Of a stretch of DNA of 64,000 bases, positions 49,486-58,079 are shown in pieces. The notes beneath the pieces are model-generated. The model was given only the letters and a program-made list of their open reading frames with translations. It had not been told where the DNA came from and made no database searches. The DNA lies in contig NZ_PGEP01000001.1 of NCBI RefSeq assembly GCF_002797445.1, positions 4,216,501 to 4,280,500 on the forward strand, written 5' to 3'. Both the position numbers and the translations under genes were made by a program. Position 1 is the stretch's first letter; the number at the start of each line of letters is the position of its first letter. Source of the DNA: Acidovorax sp. 69. Its GTDB lineage: Bacteria > Pseudomonadota > Gammaproteobacteria > Burkholderiales > Burkholderiaceae_C.

Positions 49486-50190
49486 ATGCCCGATCTTTCC
49501 CCCTTCGCCATCACCCACAAATGGCCCGCCCAGCACCCTGACCGCCTCCAGCTGTATTCGCTGCCCACGCCCAATGGTGTGAAGGTGTCGATTGCGCTCG
49601 AAGAAATGGGCCTGCCCTACGAACCCCATCTGGTGAGCTTCGACACCAACGACCAGACAACGCCCGAGTTCCTGTCGCTCAACCCCAACAACAAGATCCC
49701 CGCCATCCTCGACCCGAACGGGCCGGGTGGCCAGCCGCTGGCGCTGTTCGAGTCCGGCGCCATCCTGCTGTACCTGGCCGACAAAACCGGCCAGCTGGTG
49801 CCCCAGGACGCCGCCGCGCGCTACGAAACCATCCAGTGGGTGATGTGGCAGATGGGCGGCGTGGGCCCCATGTTTGGCCAGCTCGGGTTCTTTCACAAGT
49901 TTGCCGGCAAGGACTTTGAAGACAAGCGCCCGCGCGACCGCTACGTGGCCGAATCCAAGCGCCTGCTGGCGGTGCTCAACCAGCGCCTGGCAGGCCGCCA
50001 ATGGGTGATGGGCGATCAGTACACCATTGCCGACATCGCCATCCTGCCGTGGGTGCGCAACCTGATCGGCTTCTATGGTGCGGGGGACCTGGTGGAGTTT
50101 GCGCAATTCAAGGAGGTCCAACGTGTGCTCGATGGGTTTGTGGCCCGTCCTGCCGTGGCCAAGGGGCTGCTGATCCCGGCACGGGCTTGA
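49486..50190 (+). CDS. Glutathione S-transferase, YfcG/YghU-like
   Basis: Glutathione transferase fold protein of 234 residues from ATG 49486. The thioredoxin-like half begins LQLYSLPTPNGVKVSIALEE, with the PTPNG loop typical of Nu-class (YfcG/YghU) enzymes, which act mainly as disulfide reductases. The all-helical C-terminal half has QWVMGDQYTIADIAILPWV. It diverges from dapF across a 114-bp gap. The substrate is unknown. Confidence 0.9.
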   Translation: MPDLSPFAITHKWPAQHPDRLQLYSLPTPNGVKVSIALEEMGLPYEPHLVSFDTNDQTTPEFLSLNPNNKIPAILDPNGPGGQPLALFESGAILLYLADKTGQLVPQDAAARYETIQWVMWQMGGVGPMFGQLGFFHKFAGKDFEDKRPRDRYVAESKRLLAVLNQRLAGRQWVMGDQYTIADIAILPWVRNLIGFYGAGDLVEFAQFKEVQRVLDGFVARPAVAKGLLIPARA

Positions 50191-50297
50191 CCTGGGACAA
50201 TTTCTCGCCCGCCTTTGATGTCGATCAGGTTCGCAAGCCAAGGGGCCACCTGTCCCACACCTACCATGGGCCTCCTCAAAATAACAGGGAGTGCCCC

Positions 50298-50495
50298 ATG
50301 GGATTGACCGTCAATGTTCTGGATGATCTGGACACCCATAACCTGCATGCAGCCGCCCAGGCAGCGATGCAGGAGAACAACGCCATCGCGCTGATCGAGC
50401 TGCTGGAAATGCTGTGGAGCTGCGATGTGGAAGGCGCCAACGCCGTCATTGACGCCGTGCTGCTGCGCCTGCAGCAGTTGCGTGCGCAGCGCTGA
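50298..50495 (+). CDS. Small conserved-looking helical protein, unknown function
   Basis: A 65-residue protein from ATG 50298, preceded by AGGGAG at good spacing. It begins MGLTVNVLDDLDTHNLHAAA and ends LLRLQQLRAQR, predicted almost entirely helical and acidic in the middle (NNAIALIELLEMLWSCDVEG). There is no signal or membrane segment. It follows the glutathione transferase by 107 bp and is convergent with the LysR gene. I do not recognise the family. Confidence 0.6.
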   Translation: MGLTVNVLDDLDTHNLHAAAQAAMQENNAIALIELLEMLWSCDVEGANAVIDAVLLRLQQLRAQR

Positions 50496-50510
50496 GGCGC
50501 GGCTGCAGGC

Positions 50511-51404
50511 TCAGCCCATGTGCTCCTGCAAAAAATCCAGAAAACACGCAATACGTGCCACCAGCTGCGTGTTGCGGTAGTACACCGCACTGACGGGCTG
50601 GCGCACATCCACCGTGTCCTTGGCCAGCACCGGCACCAGGTCGCCGCACGCGCGGTCGGCGGCGGTCATGAAATCCGACAGGCACACGATGCCCACGCCC
50701 TGCAACGCCAACTGGCGCAGGGTTTCGCCACTGGATGCCGTGATGCCCGGCACCACGGGCCATTCGTCGCCATGCGCTCCGCGCAGCGGCCAACGGTTGA
50801 GCGACTCGGGCTGCGTGAAGCCCAGCAGCGTGTGCCGCGACAGGTCCGCCACCGACCGGGGCTTGCCCTGCGCCTCCAGATACGCCGGGCTGGCCAGCAC
50901 GCGCAGGCGGCTGGTGCACAGCGGGCGCGCATGCAGGGTGGAGTCCCGCAAGGGGCCGATGCGGATGGCCACGTCGGTGCGCCGCGCCAGCAGGTCGATG
51001 TTGAGCTCGTCCGTGTCCAGCTCCAGCGTGATCTGCGGGTAGGCCTGGCGAAACGCAGGCACCAGCGGCACCACGGCGTGCAGCATGAAGGGGGTGGCGG
51101 CATTCACGCGCAGGCGGCCAGCGGGCTGCTGGCGGCGTGCGGCCATGTGCTCCTCGGCGTCATCGATGGACGCGAGGATGGCGCGCGTGCGGTGCAAGAA
51201 GGCCTGGCCCTCCTCTGTCAACTCGGTGCGCCGCGTGGTGCGGCGCAGCAGCGTGGTCTCCAGCTTCTTCTCCAACCGGCCCAAGGCCCGGCTGATGCCC
51301 GACACCGTCTGGCCCAACTGGTCCGCCGCTGCGGTGATGGAACCGCCATCGACCACGGCGACAAAGGCCTGCAGCTCTTCCAGGGTGGTCTTCATGGCGG
51401 ACAT
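50511..51404 (-). CDS. LysR-family transcriptional regulator
   Basis: 297-residue regulator: winged helix-turn-helix at 1-65 (ELQAFVAVVDGGSITAAADQ, QTVSGISRALGRLEKKLE), then a substrate-binding domain (GRLRVNAATPFMLHAVVPLV). MKTTLEELQAF at 51395 is an alternative start. It diverges from an MFS exporter across a 105-bp gap that contains a perfect 23-bp palindrome. That arrangement is classic for a LysR activator of its neighbour. The inducer is unknown. Confidence 0.94.
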   Translation of the reverse strand: MSAMKTTLEELQAFVAVVDGGSITAAADQLGQTVSGISRALGRLEKKLETTLLRRTTRRTELTEEGQAFLHRTRAILASIDDAEEHMAARRQQPAGRLRVNAATPFMLHAVVPLVPAFRQAYPQITLELDTDELNIDLLARRTDVAIRIGPLRDSTLHARPLCTSRLRVLASPAYLEAQGKPRSVADLSRHTLLGFTQPESLNRWPLRGAHGDEWPVVPGITASSGETLRQLALQGVGIVCLSDFMTAADRACGDLVPVLAKDTVDVRQPVSAVYYRNTQLVARIACFLDFLQEHMG

Positions 51405-51412
51405 CCTCGCTG

Positions 51413-51435
51413 ATTGTTGATTTCAAATCAACAAT
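51413..51435. promoter_or_regulatory. Perfect LysR-type operator palindrome
   Basis: ATTGTTGATTT, one central C, then the exact inverse complement: an 11-bp perfect inverted repeat between the divergent LysR and MFS genes, 9 bp from the LysR start. It contains a T-N11-A core (TTGATTTCAAATCAA). The exporter start is 75 bp to the right. Confidence 0.8.
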
Positions 51436-51509
51436 TTATGGATTTAAACCCTATTTTTCTGCAAAGCTGAAGACCCGACACTTCCTCCCGTCCACAGAGG
51501 AGTGTTTCC

Positions 51510-52712
51510 ATGCCCATTGCCTTGCTCGCGCTGACGCTCAGCGCTTTTGCCATCGGCACGACCGAATTCGTGATCGTTGGCCTGCTTCCCACCGTGGCGG
51601 CCGACCTCGCCATCAGCATCCCCTCGGCAGGCCTGCTGGTCAGCCTGTATGCCCTGGGGGTCGCCATTGGCGCCCCGGTGCTCACCGCACTCACCGGCAA
51701 GCTGCCGCGCAAGGCGCTGCTGCTGTCGCTGATGGCGCTGTTCACCGCTGGCAACCTGCTGGCCTGGCAGGCACCGAGCTACGAATCGCTGGTGGCCGCG
51801 CGCATCCTCACCGGCCTGGCGCATGGGGTGTTCTTTTCCATCGGCTCGACCATCGCCACCGGCCTGGTGCCGCGCGAGAAGGCGGCCAGCGCCATCGCCA
51901 TCATGTTCACCGGGCTCACCGTGGCGCTGGTCACGGGCGTGCCGCTGGGCACCTTCATCGGCCAGCACTTCGGTTGGCGCGAGACCTTTCTGGCCGTCTC
52001 GGCCCTGGGCGTGGTCGCCTTCATCGGCAGCGCCGTCTTTGTTCCCAGCAACATGGCCCACACCCCGCCCGCCTCGCTGCTGCAGCAGGCCAAGGTGCTG
52101 GCCGAGCCGCGCCTGCTGCTGGTGTATGCCAAGACAGCCATCGGCTACGGCGGCACGTTCATTCCGTTCACCTTTCTGGCGCCCATCCTGACCGACATCT
52201 CAGGTTTCAGCGTGGGTGCCGTGGGCTGGGTGATGCTGGTGTATGGCGTGTCCGTGGCCATAGGCAACCTCTGGGGCGGCCACCTGGCCGACCGCTTGGG
52301 GCCCATTCCTGCGCTGCGCATCATCTTTGCGCTGCTGGCCGCCGTGCTGTTGGTACTGCAGTTCACCGCACCCTACCCGTGGCTGGCCCTGGGCACCGTG
52401 CTGCTGTGGGGTGCCGTGGCGTTTGGCAATGTGCCGGGACTGCAGGTGTATGTGGTCAAGCAGGCCGAACGCGTCACCCCGCAGGCAGTGGATGTCGCCT
52501 CGGGCCTGAACATCGCGGCCTTCAACCTGGGCATCGCGGGTGCGGCCTGGGCGGGTGGCCTGATCGTGACGCACCTGGGTCTGCGGCACACGCCGTGGAT
52601 TGGAGCGCTGGTGGTGCTGGTGTCGTTGGCACTCACGCACTACAGCGGTGTTCTGGACCGGCGCAGCGGCATCCCTGTGCGCAGCAGCGGGCCGGTGCCC
52701 GTGGGGCACTGA
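51510..52712 (+). CDS. MFS efflux transporter, DHA1 family
   Basis: 400-residue, 12-helix major facilitator. TM1 region ALLALTLSAFAIGTTEFVIV and motif A-like GAPVLTALTGKLPRKALLLS match the sugar-efflux/drug-resistance branch that includes YdhP, NepI and AraJ. RILTGLAHGVFFSIGSTIA is also typical. The cargo is unknown. It is controlled, presumably, by the divergent LysR regulator. Confidence 0.9.
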   Translation: MPIALLALTLSAFAIGTTEFVIVGLLPTVAADLAISIPSAGLLVSLYALGVAIGAPVLTALTGKLPRKALLLSLMALFTAGNLLAWQAPSYESLVAARILTGLAHGVFFSIGSTIATGLVPREKAASAIAIMFTGLTVALVTGVPLGTFIGQHFGWRETFLAVSALGVVAFIGSAVFVPSNMAHTPPASLLQQAKVLAEPRLLLVYAKTAIGYGGTFIPFTFLAPILTDISGFSVGAVGWVMLVYGVSVAIGNLWGGHLADRLGPIPALRIIFALLAAVLLVLQFTAPYPWLALGTVLLWGAVAFGNVPGLQVYVVKQAERVTPQAVDVASGLNIAAFNLGIAGAAWAGGLIVTHLGLRHTPWIGALVVLVSLALTHYSGVLDRRSGIPVRSSGPVPVGH

Positions 52713-52804
52713 AGCGCCCTTGCTCGCCACTGGTGCGGGGCCGGGACCGAGCCCCCAAAGGCGGCGGGCTGGCACCCGGAGCGCGCCACCTCGATAATGG
52801 GCCG

Positions 52805-54478
52805 ATGCCCCGCACCACCCAACAACTGCATCCCCACCGCGAACCTGTTGCCACCCGCCCGGCTGCCACTGTGCTGCTGCTGCGCGATGCGCCCGGCCCG
52901 GAAGGTCTCGAAGTCCTCATGACCCGGCGCTCGGACAAGGCCAGCTTTGCGCCTGGCGCCTATGTGTTCCCCGGCGGCGGCATCGATGCGCAGGACGCCG
53001 TGCCCGCCACCCACGCCGCCGCCGACCGCCGCCCCGCACAAAGCGATCTTCACCTGACCCAGGCCATCGCCGCCATCCGTGAAAGCTTTGAGGAGCTGGG
53101 CGTGCTGCTGGCCCGTCACGCCGATGGCCGCATGGCCGACGCCACGGACATCGCAGCCATCGACCGCCAACAGCCCTTTGTGGCGCAATGCCAGGCCCGG
53201 GGCCTGCGGCTGGCGGCCGATGCTGTCTTTTTGCTAGCCCACTGGACGGCCGACCGCGACCTGGCGCGCCGTTTTGAGGTGCCCTTTCTGGTGGCCCGCA
53301 TGCCCGAAGGCCAGGAGCCCGTGGCCGATGAGGCCGAGCAGTTCGAGCCGGTGTGGGTGCGCCCGGCCGATGCGCTGGCGCGGCACGAGGCGGGGCAGTT
53401 CTTCATGATCTTTCCCACCATCCGCACGCTGCAGCGCCTGGCAAAGTTTGCCAACACCCAGGCCGTGCTGGACGCCGTGGCGCACGAACAACCGCTGTGG
53501 GTGAGCTGCCCGCGCGCGGGCACGCTGGCGGGCAAAGAGGCCCGCTACATGGAAGACGAAATGCCGTTTGGCGAGCTGGCGCTGGTGTGCCCCGACGGCC
53601 AGATCGTGCACCCGCTGGACTGGCAGACCGAGCGCCCGGTGCCGCTGCTGCGCAACGTGCAACGACTCACGGCCCCCAACCCGGGCGTGATGACCGGCCC
53701 GGGCACCAACAGCTATCTGGTGGGCGACCCGGCCACGGGCTACATCGCCATCGACCCCGGCCCGGCCGATACCGACCACCTGGACAAACTCTGGCGCGCT
53801 GCGGGTGGCGATATCCGCATGATTGTCTGCACCCATTCGCATGCCGACCACTCACCAGGCGCTGCACCGCTTCAGGCGATGTGCGTGCAGGCGGGCAAAC
53901 TCAAGCCGCCCATCCTCGGCCTGCCATCGGCGCCCACCGCGCGCGCCGCCAGCGAATTCACGCCGGATCGGCCACTACAAAATAATGAGCTACTCACGCT
54001 TGAAGGACAAGCGCAAGACGGCAAAATCACCCATACCCTGCAAGTGATCCACACCCCTGGCCATGCGGCCAACCACCTGTGCCTGCGGCTGGTGGAAGAC
54101 GCACTGCTGTTCAGCGGCGACCACATCCTGAACGGCAGCACCACGGTGATCGACCCGCCGGACGGCAATATGGCCGACTACCTCGATTCGCTGGACCGGC
54201 TGCACGCGGTGTGCGCCGAACACGGCGTGGAATTCATCCTGCCCGCGCATGGGTATGTGCTCGGCGATGCACGCGGCGCCATTGCGCGCCTCAAGGCCCA
54301 CCGGCTGGCGCGCGAAGCCAAGGTGCTGGCGGCCCTGCAGGCACTGCCACAGGGCAGCATGGAAGACTGGGTGCGCCACGCGTACGACGATGTGCCGCCG
54401 CGCATGTGGCCCGTGGCGCAGCGCTCGCTGCTGGCGCATGTGGAACGCATCCGTTCGCAACAACCCGGCAACAACTGA
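52805..54478 (+). CDS. NUDIX-metallo-beta-lactamase fusion protein
   Basis: A 557-residue fusion from ATG 52805. Residues about 15-215 form a NUDIX domain related to NUDT19-like coenzyme A diphosphatases: VLMTRRSDKASFAPGAYVFP, then the box GGGID...AIRESFEELGVLL (57-102) with a long insert inside it. Residues about 280-550 form a metallo-beta-lactamase domain like LACTB2: GPGTNSYLVG, zinc motif THSHADHS (343-350), VIHTPGHAANH (His420) and LLFSGDHILNG (Asp439). A copy of repeat A encodes about residues 390-408. Possible roles are hydrolysis of an acyl-CoA or nucleotide conjugate followed by ester or RNA cleavage; this is inference. Confidence 0.9.
   Translation: MPRTTQQLHPHREPVATRPAATVLLLRDAPGPEGLEVLMTRRSDKASFAPGAYVFPGGGIDAQDAVPATHAAADRRPAQSDLHLTQAIAAIRESFEELGVLLARHADGRMADATDIAAIDRQQPFVAQCQARGLRLAADAVFLLAHWTADRDLARRFEVPFLVARMPEGQEPVADEAEQFEPVWVRPADALARHEAGQFFMIFPTIRTLQRLAKFANTQAVLDAVAHEQPLWVSCPRAGTLAGKEARYMEDEMPFGELALVCPDGQIVHPLDWQTERPVPLLRNVQRLTAPNPGVMTGPGTNSYLVGDPATGYIAIDPGPADTDHLDKLWRAAGGDIRMIVCTHSHADHSPGAAPLQAMCVQAGKLKPPILGLPSAPTARAASEFTPDRPLQNNELLTLEGQAQDGKITHTLQVIHTPGHAANHLCLRLVEDALLFSGDHILNGSTTVIDPPDGNMADYLDSLDRLHAVCAEHGVEFILPAHGYVLGDARGAIARLKAHRLAREAKVLAALQALPQGSMEDWVRHAYDDVPPRMWPVAQRSLLAHVERIRSQQPGNN
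53973..54030 (+). repeat. Dispersed palindromic repeat A, copy inside the NUDIX-MBL gene
   Basis: CACTACAAAATAATGAGCTA, CTCACGCTTGAAGG, ACAAGCGCAAGACGGCAAAAT. It has the ACAAAA-AT-GAGCTACT start, CGCTTG/CAAGCG stem and GGC-AAAAT tail. It is read in frame between two conserved MBL blocks. Confidence 0.65.
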
Positions 54479-54509
54479 ACATCAAGAACACCCAGACCCC
54501 ATTCATTCA

Positions 54510-55310
54510 ATGACCGAAAAAAACCCCGACCCCACCCACATCCGCCTGGCCAAACGTGTGGCCGAACAACTGAACTGCTCGCGCAGCACGGCCGAGCAAT
54601 TCGTCGAAGGCGGTTTTGTGAGCGTGGACGGCCAGGTGGTGGAGGCCCCCGGCGCGCGCGTGCGCCCCGACCAGACCGTGACGGTGGCGCAGGACGCAAG
54701 CCTTTTGGAGCTGACACCCGTCACCCTGCTGTTGCACAAACCAGCGGGTTTTGAAGCAGGCCTGGGCCAGCCGGCCCCCGGCGGTAGCGCGCCACACCGC
54801 AGCCAGGCCAGCCGCAGCCAGGGCGCCACCCCGGCCACGTCGCTGCTGGAGATCGCCTCCCATCTGGCCGAAGACGCCTCGGGCATCCGCGTGCTGCAGC
54901 GCCACTTCAAGCAGCTCGAGTGCTTCACCCCCTTGCCCACCGAAGCCAGCGGGCTCGTGGTCTACACCCAGGACAAACGCATCGCGCGCAAGCTGGCCGA
55001 GGACATCGAGTCGCTGGAGCAGGAGTGCATCGTGGAGGTCCAAGGCGATATTGCACCCAATGGCCTGCAGCGTCTGTGCCATGGCCTCTCGTTCAACGGC
55101 CGCGCGCTGCCGCCCATCAAGGTGAGCTGGCAGAGCGAAACCAAGCTGCGCTTTGCGCTCAAGGGAATTCGCCCCGGCCAGATTCCGGCCATGTGCGACG
55201 CCGTGGGCCTCACGGTGGTAGCCCTCAAGCGCATTCGCATCGGCCGCGTACCGCTGTCCAAGGTGCCGGAGGGTCAGTGGCGCTATCTGCAGCCGTGGGA
55301 GAAGTTTTAA
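54510..55310 (+). CDS. RluF-like pseudouridine synthase homologue lacking the catalytic Asp motif
   Basis: 266-residue protein with an N-terminal S4 RNA-binding domain (IRLAKRVAEQLNCSRSTAEQ, FVSVDGQVVEAPGARVRPDQ) and a RsuA/RluF-type body (LLLHKPAGF, KIAR-like RIARKLAEDIES, LRFALKGIRPGQIPAMCDAV, VVALKRIRIG). In active enzymes the block before SGL reads GRLD; here it is TPLPTEASGLVVYTQD, so the usual catalytic Asp is absent. It may bind rRNA without modifying it. It follows the NUDIX-MBL gene by 31 bp. The insertion GQPAPGGSAPHRSQASRSQG adds a low-complexity loop. Confidence 0.82.
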   Translation: MTEKNPDPTHIRLAKRVAEQLNCSRSTAEQFVEGGFVSVDGQVVEAPGARVRPDQTVTVAQDASLLELTPVTLLLHKPAGFEAGLGQPAPGGSAPHRSQASRSQGATPATSLLEIASHLAEDASGIRVLQRHFKQLECFTPLPTEASGLVVYTQDKRIARKLAEDIESLEQECIVEVQGDIAPNGLQRLCHGLSFNGRALPPIKVSWQSETKLRFALKGIRPGQIPAMCDAVGLTVVALKRIRIGRVPLSKVPEGQWRYLQPWEKF

Positions 55311-55385
55311 CCCCCGTGTTGCTTCGTGCCTTCGCCCCCACGGAGGTGCTGGTGGGGCCGAGCCAGTGGCCAATGACGGGATTGG
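55311..55385 (+). repeat. GC-rich repeat B, degenerate copy
   Basis: GCTTCGTGCCTTCGCCCC, GGAGG, GGTGGGGCCGAGCCAGTGG. It resembles the element at 4430-4530. It directly follows a stop codon and is non-coding here. Confidence 0.4.
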
Positions 55386-55404
55386 CAAAGCGATCGCCCC
55401 GCCA

Positions 55405-55463
55405 AATAGCTACCAAAAACATAGCTGCAAGCGCTTGATAGTCAAGCGCTAGAAGCCAATCTG
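55405..55463 (+). repeat. Dispersed palindromic repeat A, best intergenic copy
   Basis: CTACCAAAAACATAGCTGCA, then AGCGCTTGA-TAG-TCAAGCGCT (9-bp perfect stem), AGAAGCCAATCTGG. This is close to the family consensus and serves as the reference for the copies inside genes. Confidence 0.8.
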
Positions 55464-55521
55464 GATTGATACATTCCGCCCTGAGCCGCTGCTACACTGC
55501 GCGACAAACAGGAGGGAGTTC

Positions 55522-56784
55522 ATGAGCCAAGTTCCATCAGACGGCGCGGCGGGGCCGATGTCGACGTTCATGCCGATGAACATCGACGCCCACCCGCTCG
55601 AATTCACGGGCAGCGGGGGTGAGTATTTCCGGGTCTGGATCGTCAACGTGCTGCTCAGCATCGTCACGCTGGGCATCTACACCCCCTGGGCCCGGCGCCG
55701 CACGGCCCAGTATTTCTACAGCCACACCCTGGTGGCCGGCAGTCCCCTCGAATTCACCGCGCAGCAGCGCAAGATGGTGATGGGCTTTGTGCTGCTGATG
55801 CTGCTCACCATTGCCTACAACCTCGCCGCCAACACCGGGCAAGACACGGCCGTGGGCTTGTTCCTGCTGGGGGGTGCACTGCTGGCCCCCTTCATCTGGG
55901 GCAGCGCCATGCGGTTTCGCCTGGGGGCCACGCGCTGGCGCGGCCTGCGACTGCAGTTCACCGCCAGCTGGAAAGAGGTCTACGTTGCCAGTTGGCCCGT
56001 GTTTGCGCTGGCGCTGGTGTGGTTTGGCGTGTTCTTTGGCATGCAGATGCTGTCACCGGAGTTGGCCGATGCACTCCAGGCCGCTGAGGACGAAGTCCGC
56101 AAGCCGTCCATGCCCTCGTTCACACCCGCCATGGGGGGCCTGCTGCTACTGGGCCTGGTGCTGTCGGTGCTGTGTTTTATCCGCCTCGAATACAACTACA
56201 AGAGCCTGCTGGTGCTCAAGGCCCAGGTGGGCGCCGAGCGCGGCCGCTGGAAACCGGTGTACATGGACTTTGTCAAGGTCTGGCTGGCCACGGTGGCAGT
56301 GTTCATCCTTTGCGTGGTGGGCATCGCGGTGCTGATCGGCGTGCTCGCAGGCAGCTCCATCGCGTTGGTGGCCAGCCAGAGCAACCGCCTGGGGCTGTGG
56401 ATGTTTGTGGTGATCATCGTGTCCATCGTGGCGGGCATCTTTTTGCTGATCCTGGCGTCAGCACCCGCCCGCGCCTACCGCGAGGCGCGCATGTTCCAGC
56501 TCCTGTGGAGCAACATCGGCGTGAGCCACGTGGCGCGCTTCAAATGCCAATTGAAGAGCGGCCGCTATGTGGGACTGCGCATCAAGAACATGCTGCTCAC
56601 CTTGCTCACGCTGGGCCTCTACCGGCCGTTTGCACGGGTCAGCGAATACCGCATGAAGCTTGAATCCGTCACCCTGCACGTCAAAGGCGGCGTGAACCAG
56701 GTGGCGGGCGCCATGGCACGCCAGCAGCAGGGAGGGCTGGGCGATGCGCTGGCCGATGCGGCTGGCCTGGATCTCATCGGGTGA
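55522..56784 (+). CDS. DUF898 (YjgN-like) membrane protein
   Basis: A 420-residue polytopic inner-membrane protein of the YjgN/DUF898 family. It has two related halves, each beginning with a soluble FTGSGGEYFRVWIVN-type strand block and the conserved NVLLSIVTLGIYTPWARRR; the second echo is IKNMLLTLLTLGLYRPFARV. About six membrane segments lie between. Function is unknown. It overlaps the M48 peptidase gene by GTGA, so the two are co-expressed. Confidence 0.9.
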   Translation: MSQVPSDGAAGPMSTFMPMNIDAHPLEFTGSGGEYFRVWIVNVLLSIVTLGIYTPWARRRTAQYFYSHTLVAGSPLEFTAQQRKMVMGFVLLMLLTIAYNLAANTGQDTAVGLFLLGGALLAPFIWGSAMRFRLGATRWRGLRLQFTASWKEVYVASWPVFALALVWFGVFFGMQMLSPELADALQAAEDEVRKPSMPSFTPAMGGLLLLGLVLSVLCFIRLEYNYKSLLVLKAQVGAERGRWKPVYMDFVKVWLATVAVFILCVVGIAVLIGVLAGSSIALVASQSNRLGLWMFVVIIVSIVAGIFLLILASAPARAYREARMFQLLWSNIGVSHVARFKCQLKSGRYVGLRIKNMLLTLLTLGLYRPFARVSEYRMKLESVTLHVKGGVNQVAGAMARQQQGGLGDALADAAGLDLIG

Positions 56785-58013
56785 GCGTGCCCGCGCCTCT
56801 ACATCCGGCCCTGATCTCCGGACGCTGGTTCGACGGCCGAAGCAGCCAGGCCCGGCCCGTGATGGTGGGCCTGCAAGCCACGCCGCGGGGGCCATCGCTG
56901 GTGCTGCACCCACTCTCGCAGCCGGGGGCCGAGCCCGTGGTTTTTGCCTGGACGGAAGTCGGCTGGCCCGAAGCCTGGAACAGGCGCAAGCCTCAGCCCC
57001 TCGTGGTCGTTGACTTGCGCGACCACGGCAGTGTGGAGATCGACGCCGTGGCCGCCTGGCGTGCCGCGCTGGCGGCTGCTGGCGAGCGCCCGGGCATCGC
57101 GCAGCGCATGCAGACCCGCTGGCCCGTGCTGCTGGGCGTGACGGCCGCTGCCATCCTGGGCATCACCCTGTTCTACCGCTACGGCACGCCCTGGGCCGCC
57201 ACCCAGCTCACGCGTTTTGTCCCCCTCGGCTGGGAGACCAGCGTAGCCGAGAACGTACTCAAGCAGATGGACGATGGCACCTTGAAACCCAGCAAGCTGC
57301 CCAAGGAACGGCAGGCTCAGCTGAAGGCCCGATTTGATGCGATCGCTCAGCAAACGCCCGCCACACATCACCGCTACCCCGGCTATCGCCCGCCACTGAC
57401 ACTGGAGTTCCGCTCCGGCATGGGCGCCAATGCCTTCGCGCTGCCCGGTGGCAAGATTGTGATGACCGACGGCATCGTGAAAGCCGCCGCCGACAAGGGC
57501 CTGCCCGACGATGCCCTGGTGGGCGTGCTGGCGCATGAGATCGGCCATGTGGTGCAGCGCCACACCACGCGCATGGTGGTGCAGCAGGGTGTACTCCACA
57601 TGGGGCTGGGACTGGCGCTGGGCGACGTGTCGGGCATCGTCTCCACCGGCGCTTCATTGCTGACCGGCCTGGCCTACAGCCGCAGCCACGAGCGCGAGGC
57701 CGACTGCTTCGCCATCGCTGCCATGGCCCAGGCAGCCCTGCCCACGGCGCCCATGGGCCAGCTGCTGCTGGCGATTGCACGCGACGCAGACGAGGACAGC
57801 AACACCCAGAAAAAGGACCCGGCCCAAGGCACCGCTGCCGGCGCACCCACACCCCAACCCGGGGCCAGCGCGCCTGACGCCACGCGCCAACGCAAGACAG
57901 CCCAGGAGGTCGAATCGCACCCTGTCTGGTCGTTGTTGAGCAGCCACCCAGACACCGTGGAGCGGGCGACAGAGCTGGAACGGGGGCATGCGCCCCACTG
58001 CACAAAGGGCTGA
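56781..58013 (+). CDS. M48-family metallopeptidase, membrane-anchored
   Basis: 410-residue zinc peptidase. The N-terminal 110 residues form a soluble domain, then one TM (about 115-133, VLLGVTAAAILGITLFYRYG) and the M48 domain: NAFALPGGKIVMTDGIV, catalytic HEIGHVVQRH (HExxH) and the third ligand region RSHEREADCFAI. The C-terminal tail is Ala/Pro/Gln-rich. GTG 56781 overlaps DUF898. It may handle envelope protein quality, as M48 peptidases often do. Confidence 0.92.
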   Translation: MSVPAPLHPALISGRWFDGRSSQARPVMVGLQATPRGPSLVLHPLSQPGAEPVVFAWTEVGWPEAWNRRKPQPLVVVDLRDHGSVEIDAVAAWRAALAAAGERPGIAQRMQTRWPVLLGVTAAAILGITLFYRYGTPWAATQLTRFVPLGWETSVAENVLKQMDDGTLKPSKLPKERQAQLKARFDAIAQQTPATHHRYPGYRPPLTLEFRSGMGANAFALPGGKIVMTDGIVKAAADKGLPDDALVGVLAHEIGHVVQRHTTRMVVQQGVLHMGLGLALGDVSGIVSTGASLLTGLAYSRSHEREADCFAIAAMAQAALPTAPMGQLLLAIARDADEDSNTQKKDPAQGTAAGAPTPQPGASAPDATRQRKTAQEVESHPVWSLLSSHPDTVERATELERGHAPHCTKG

Positions 58014-58079
58014 ACACACCGCGCAGCAGGGCCGGTGTGCCCGAAGCCCGCTTCACATGCGGGCCGGAAAAAATAAAGT

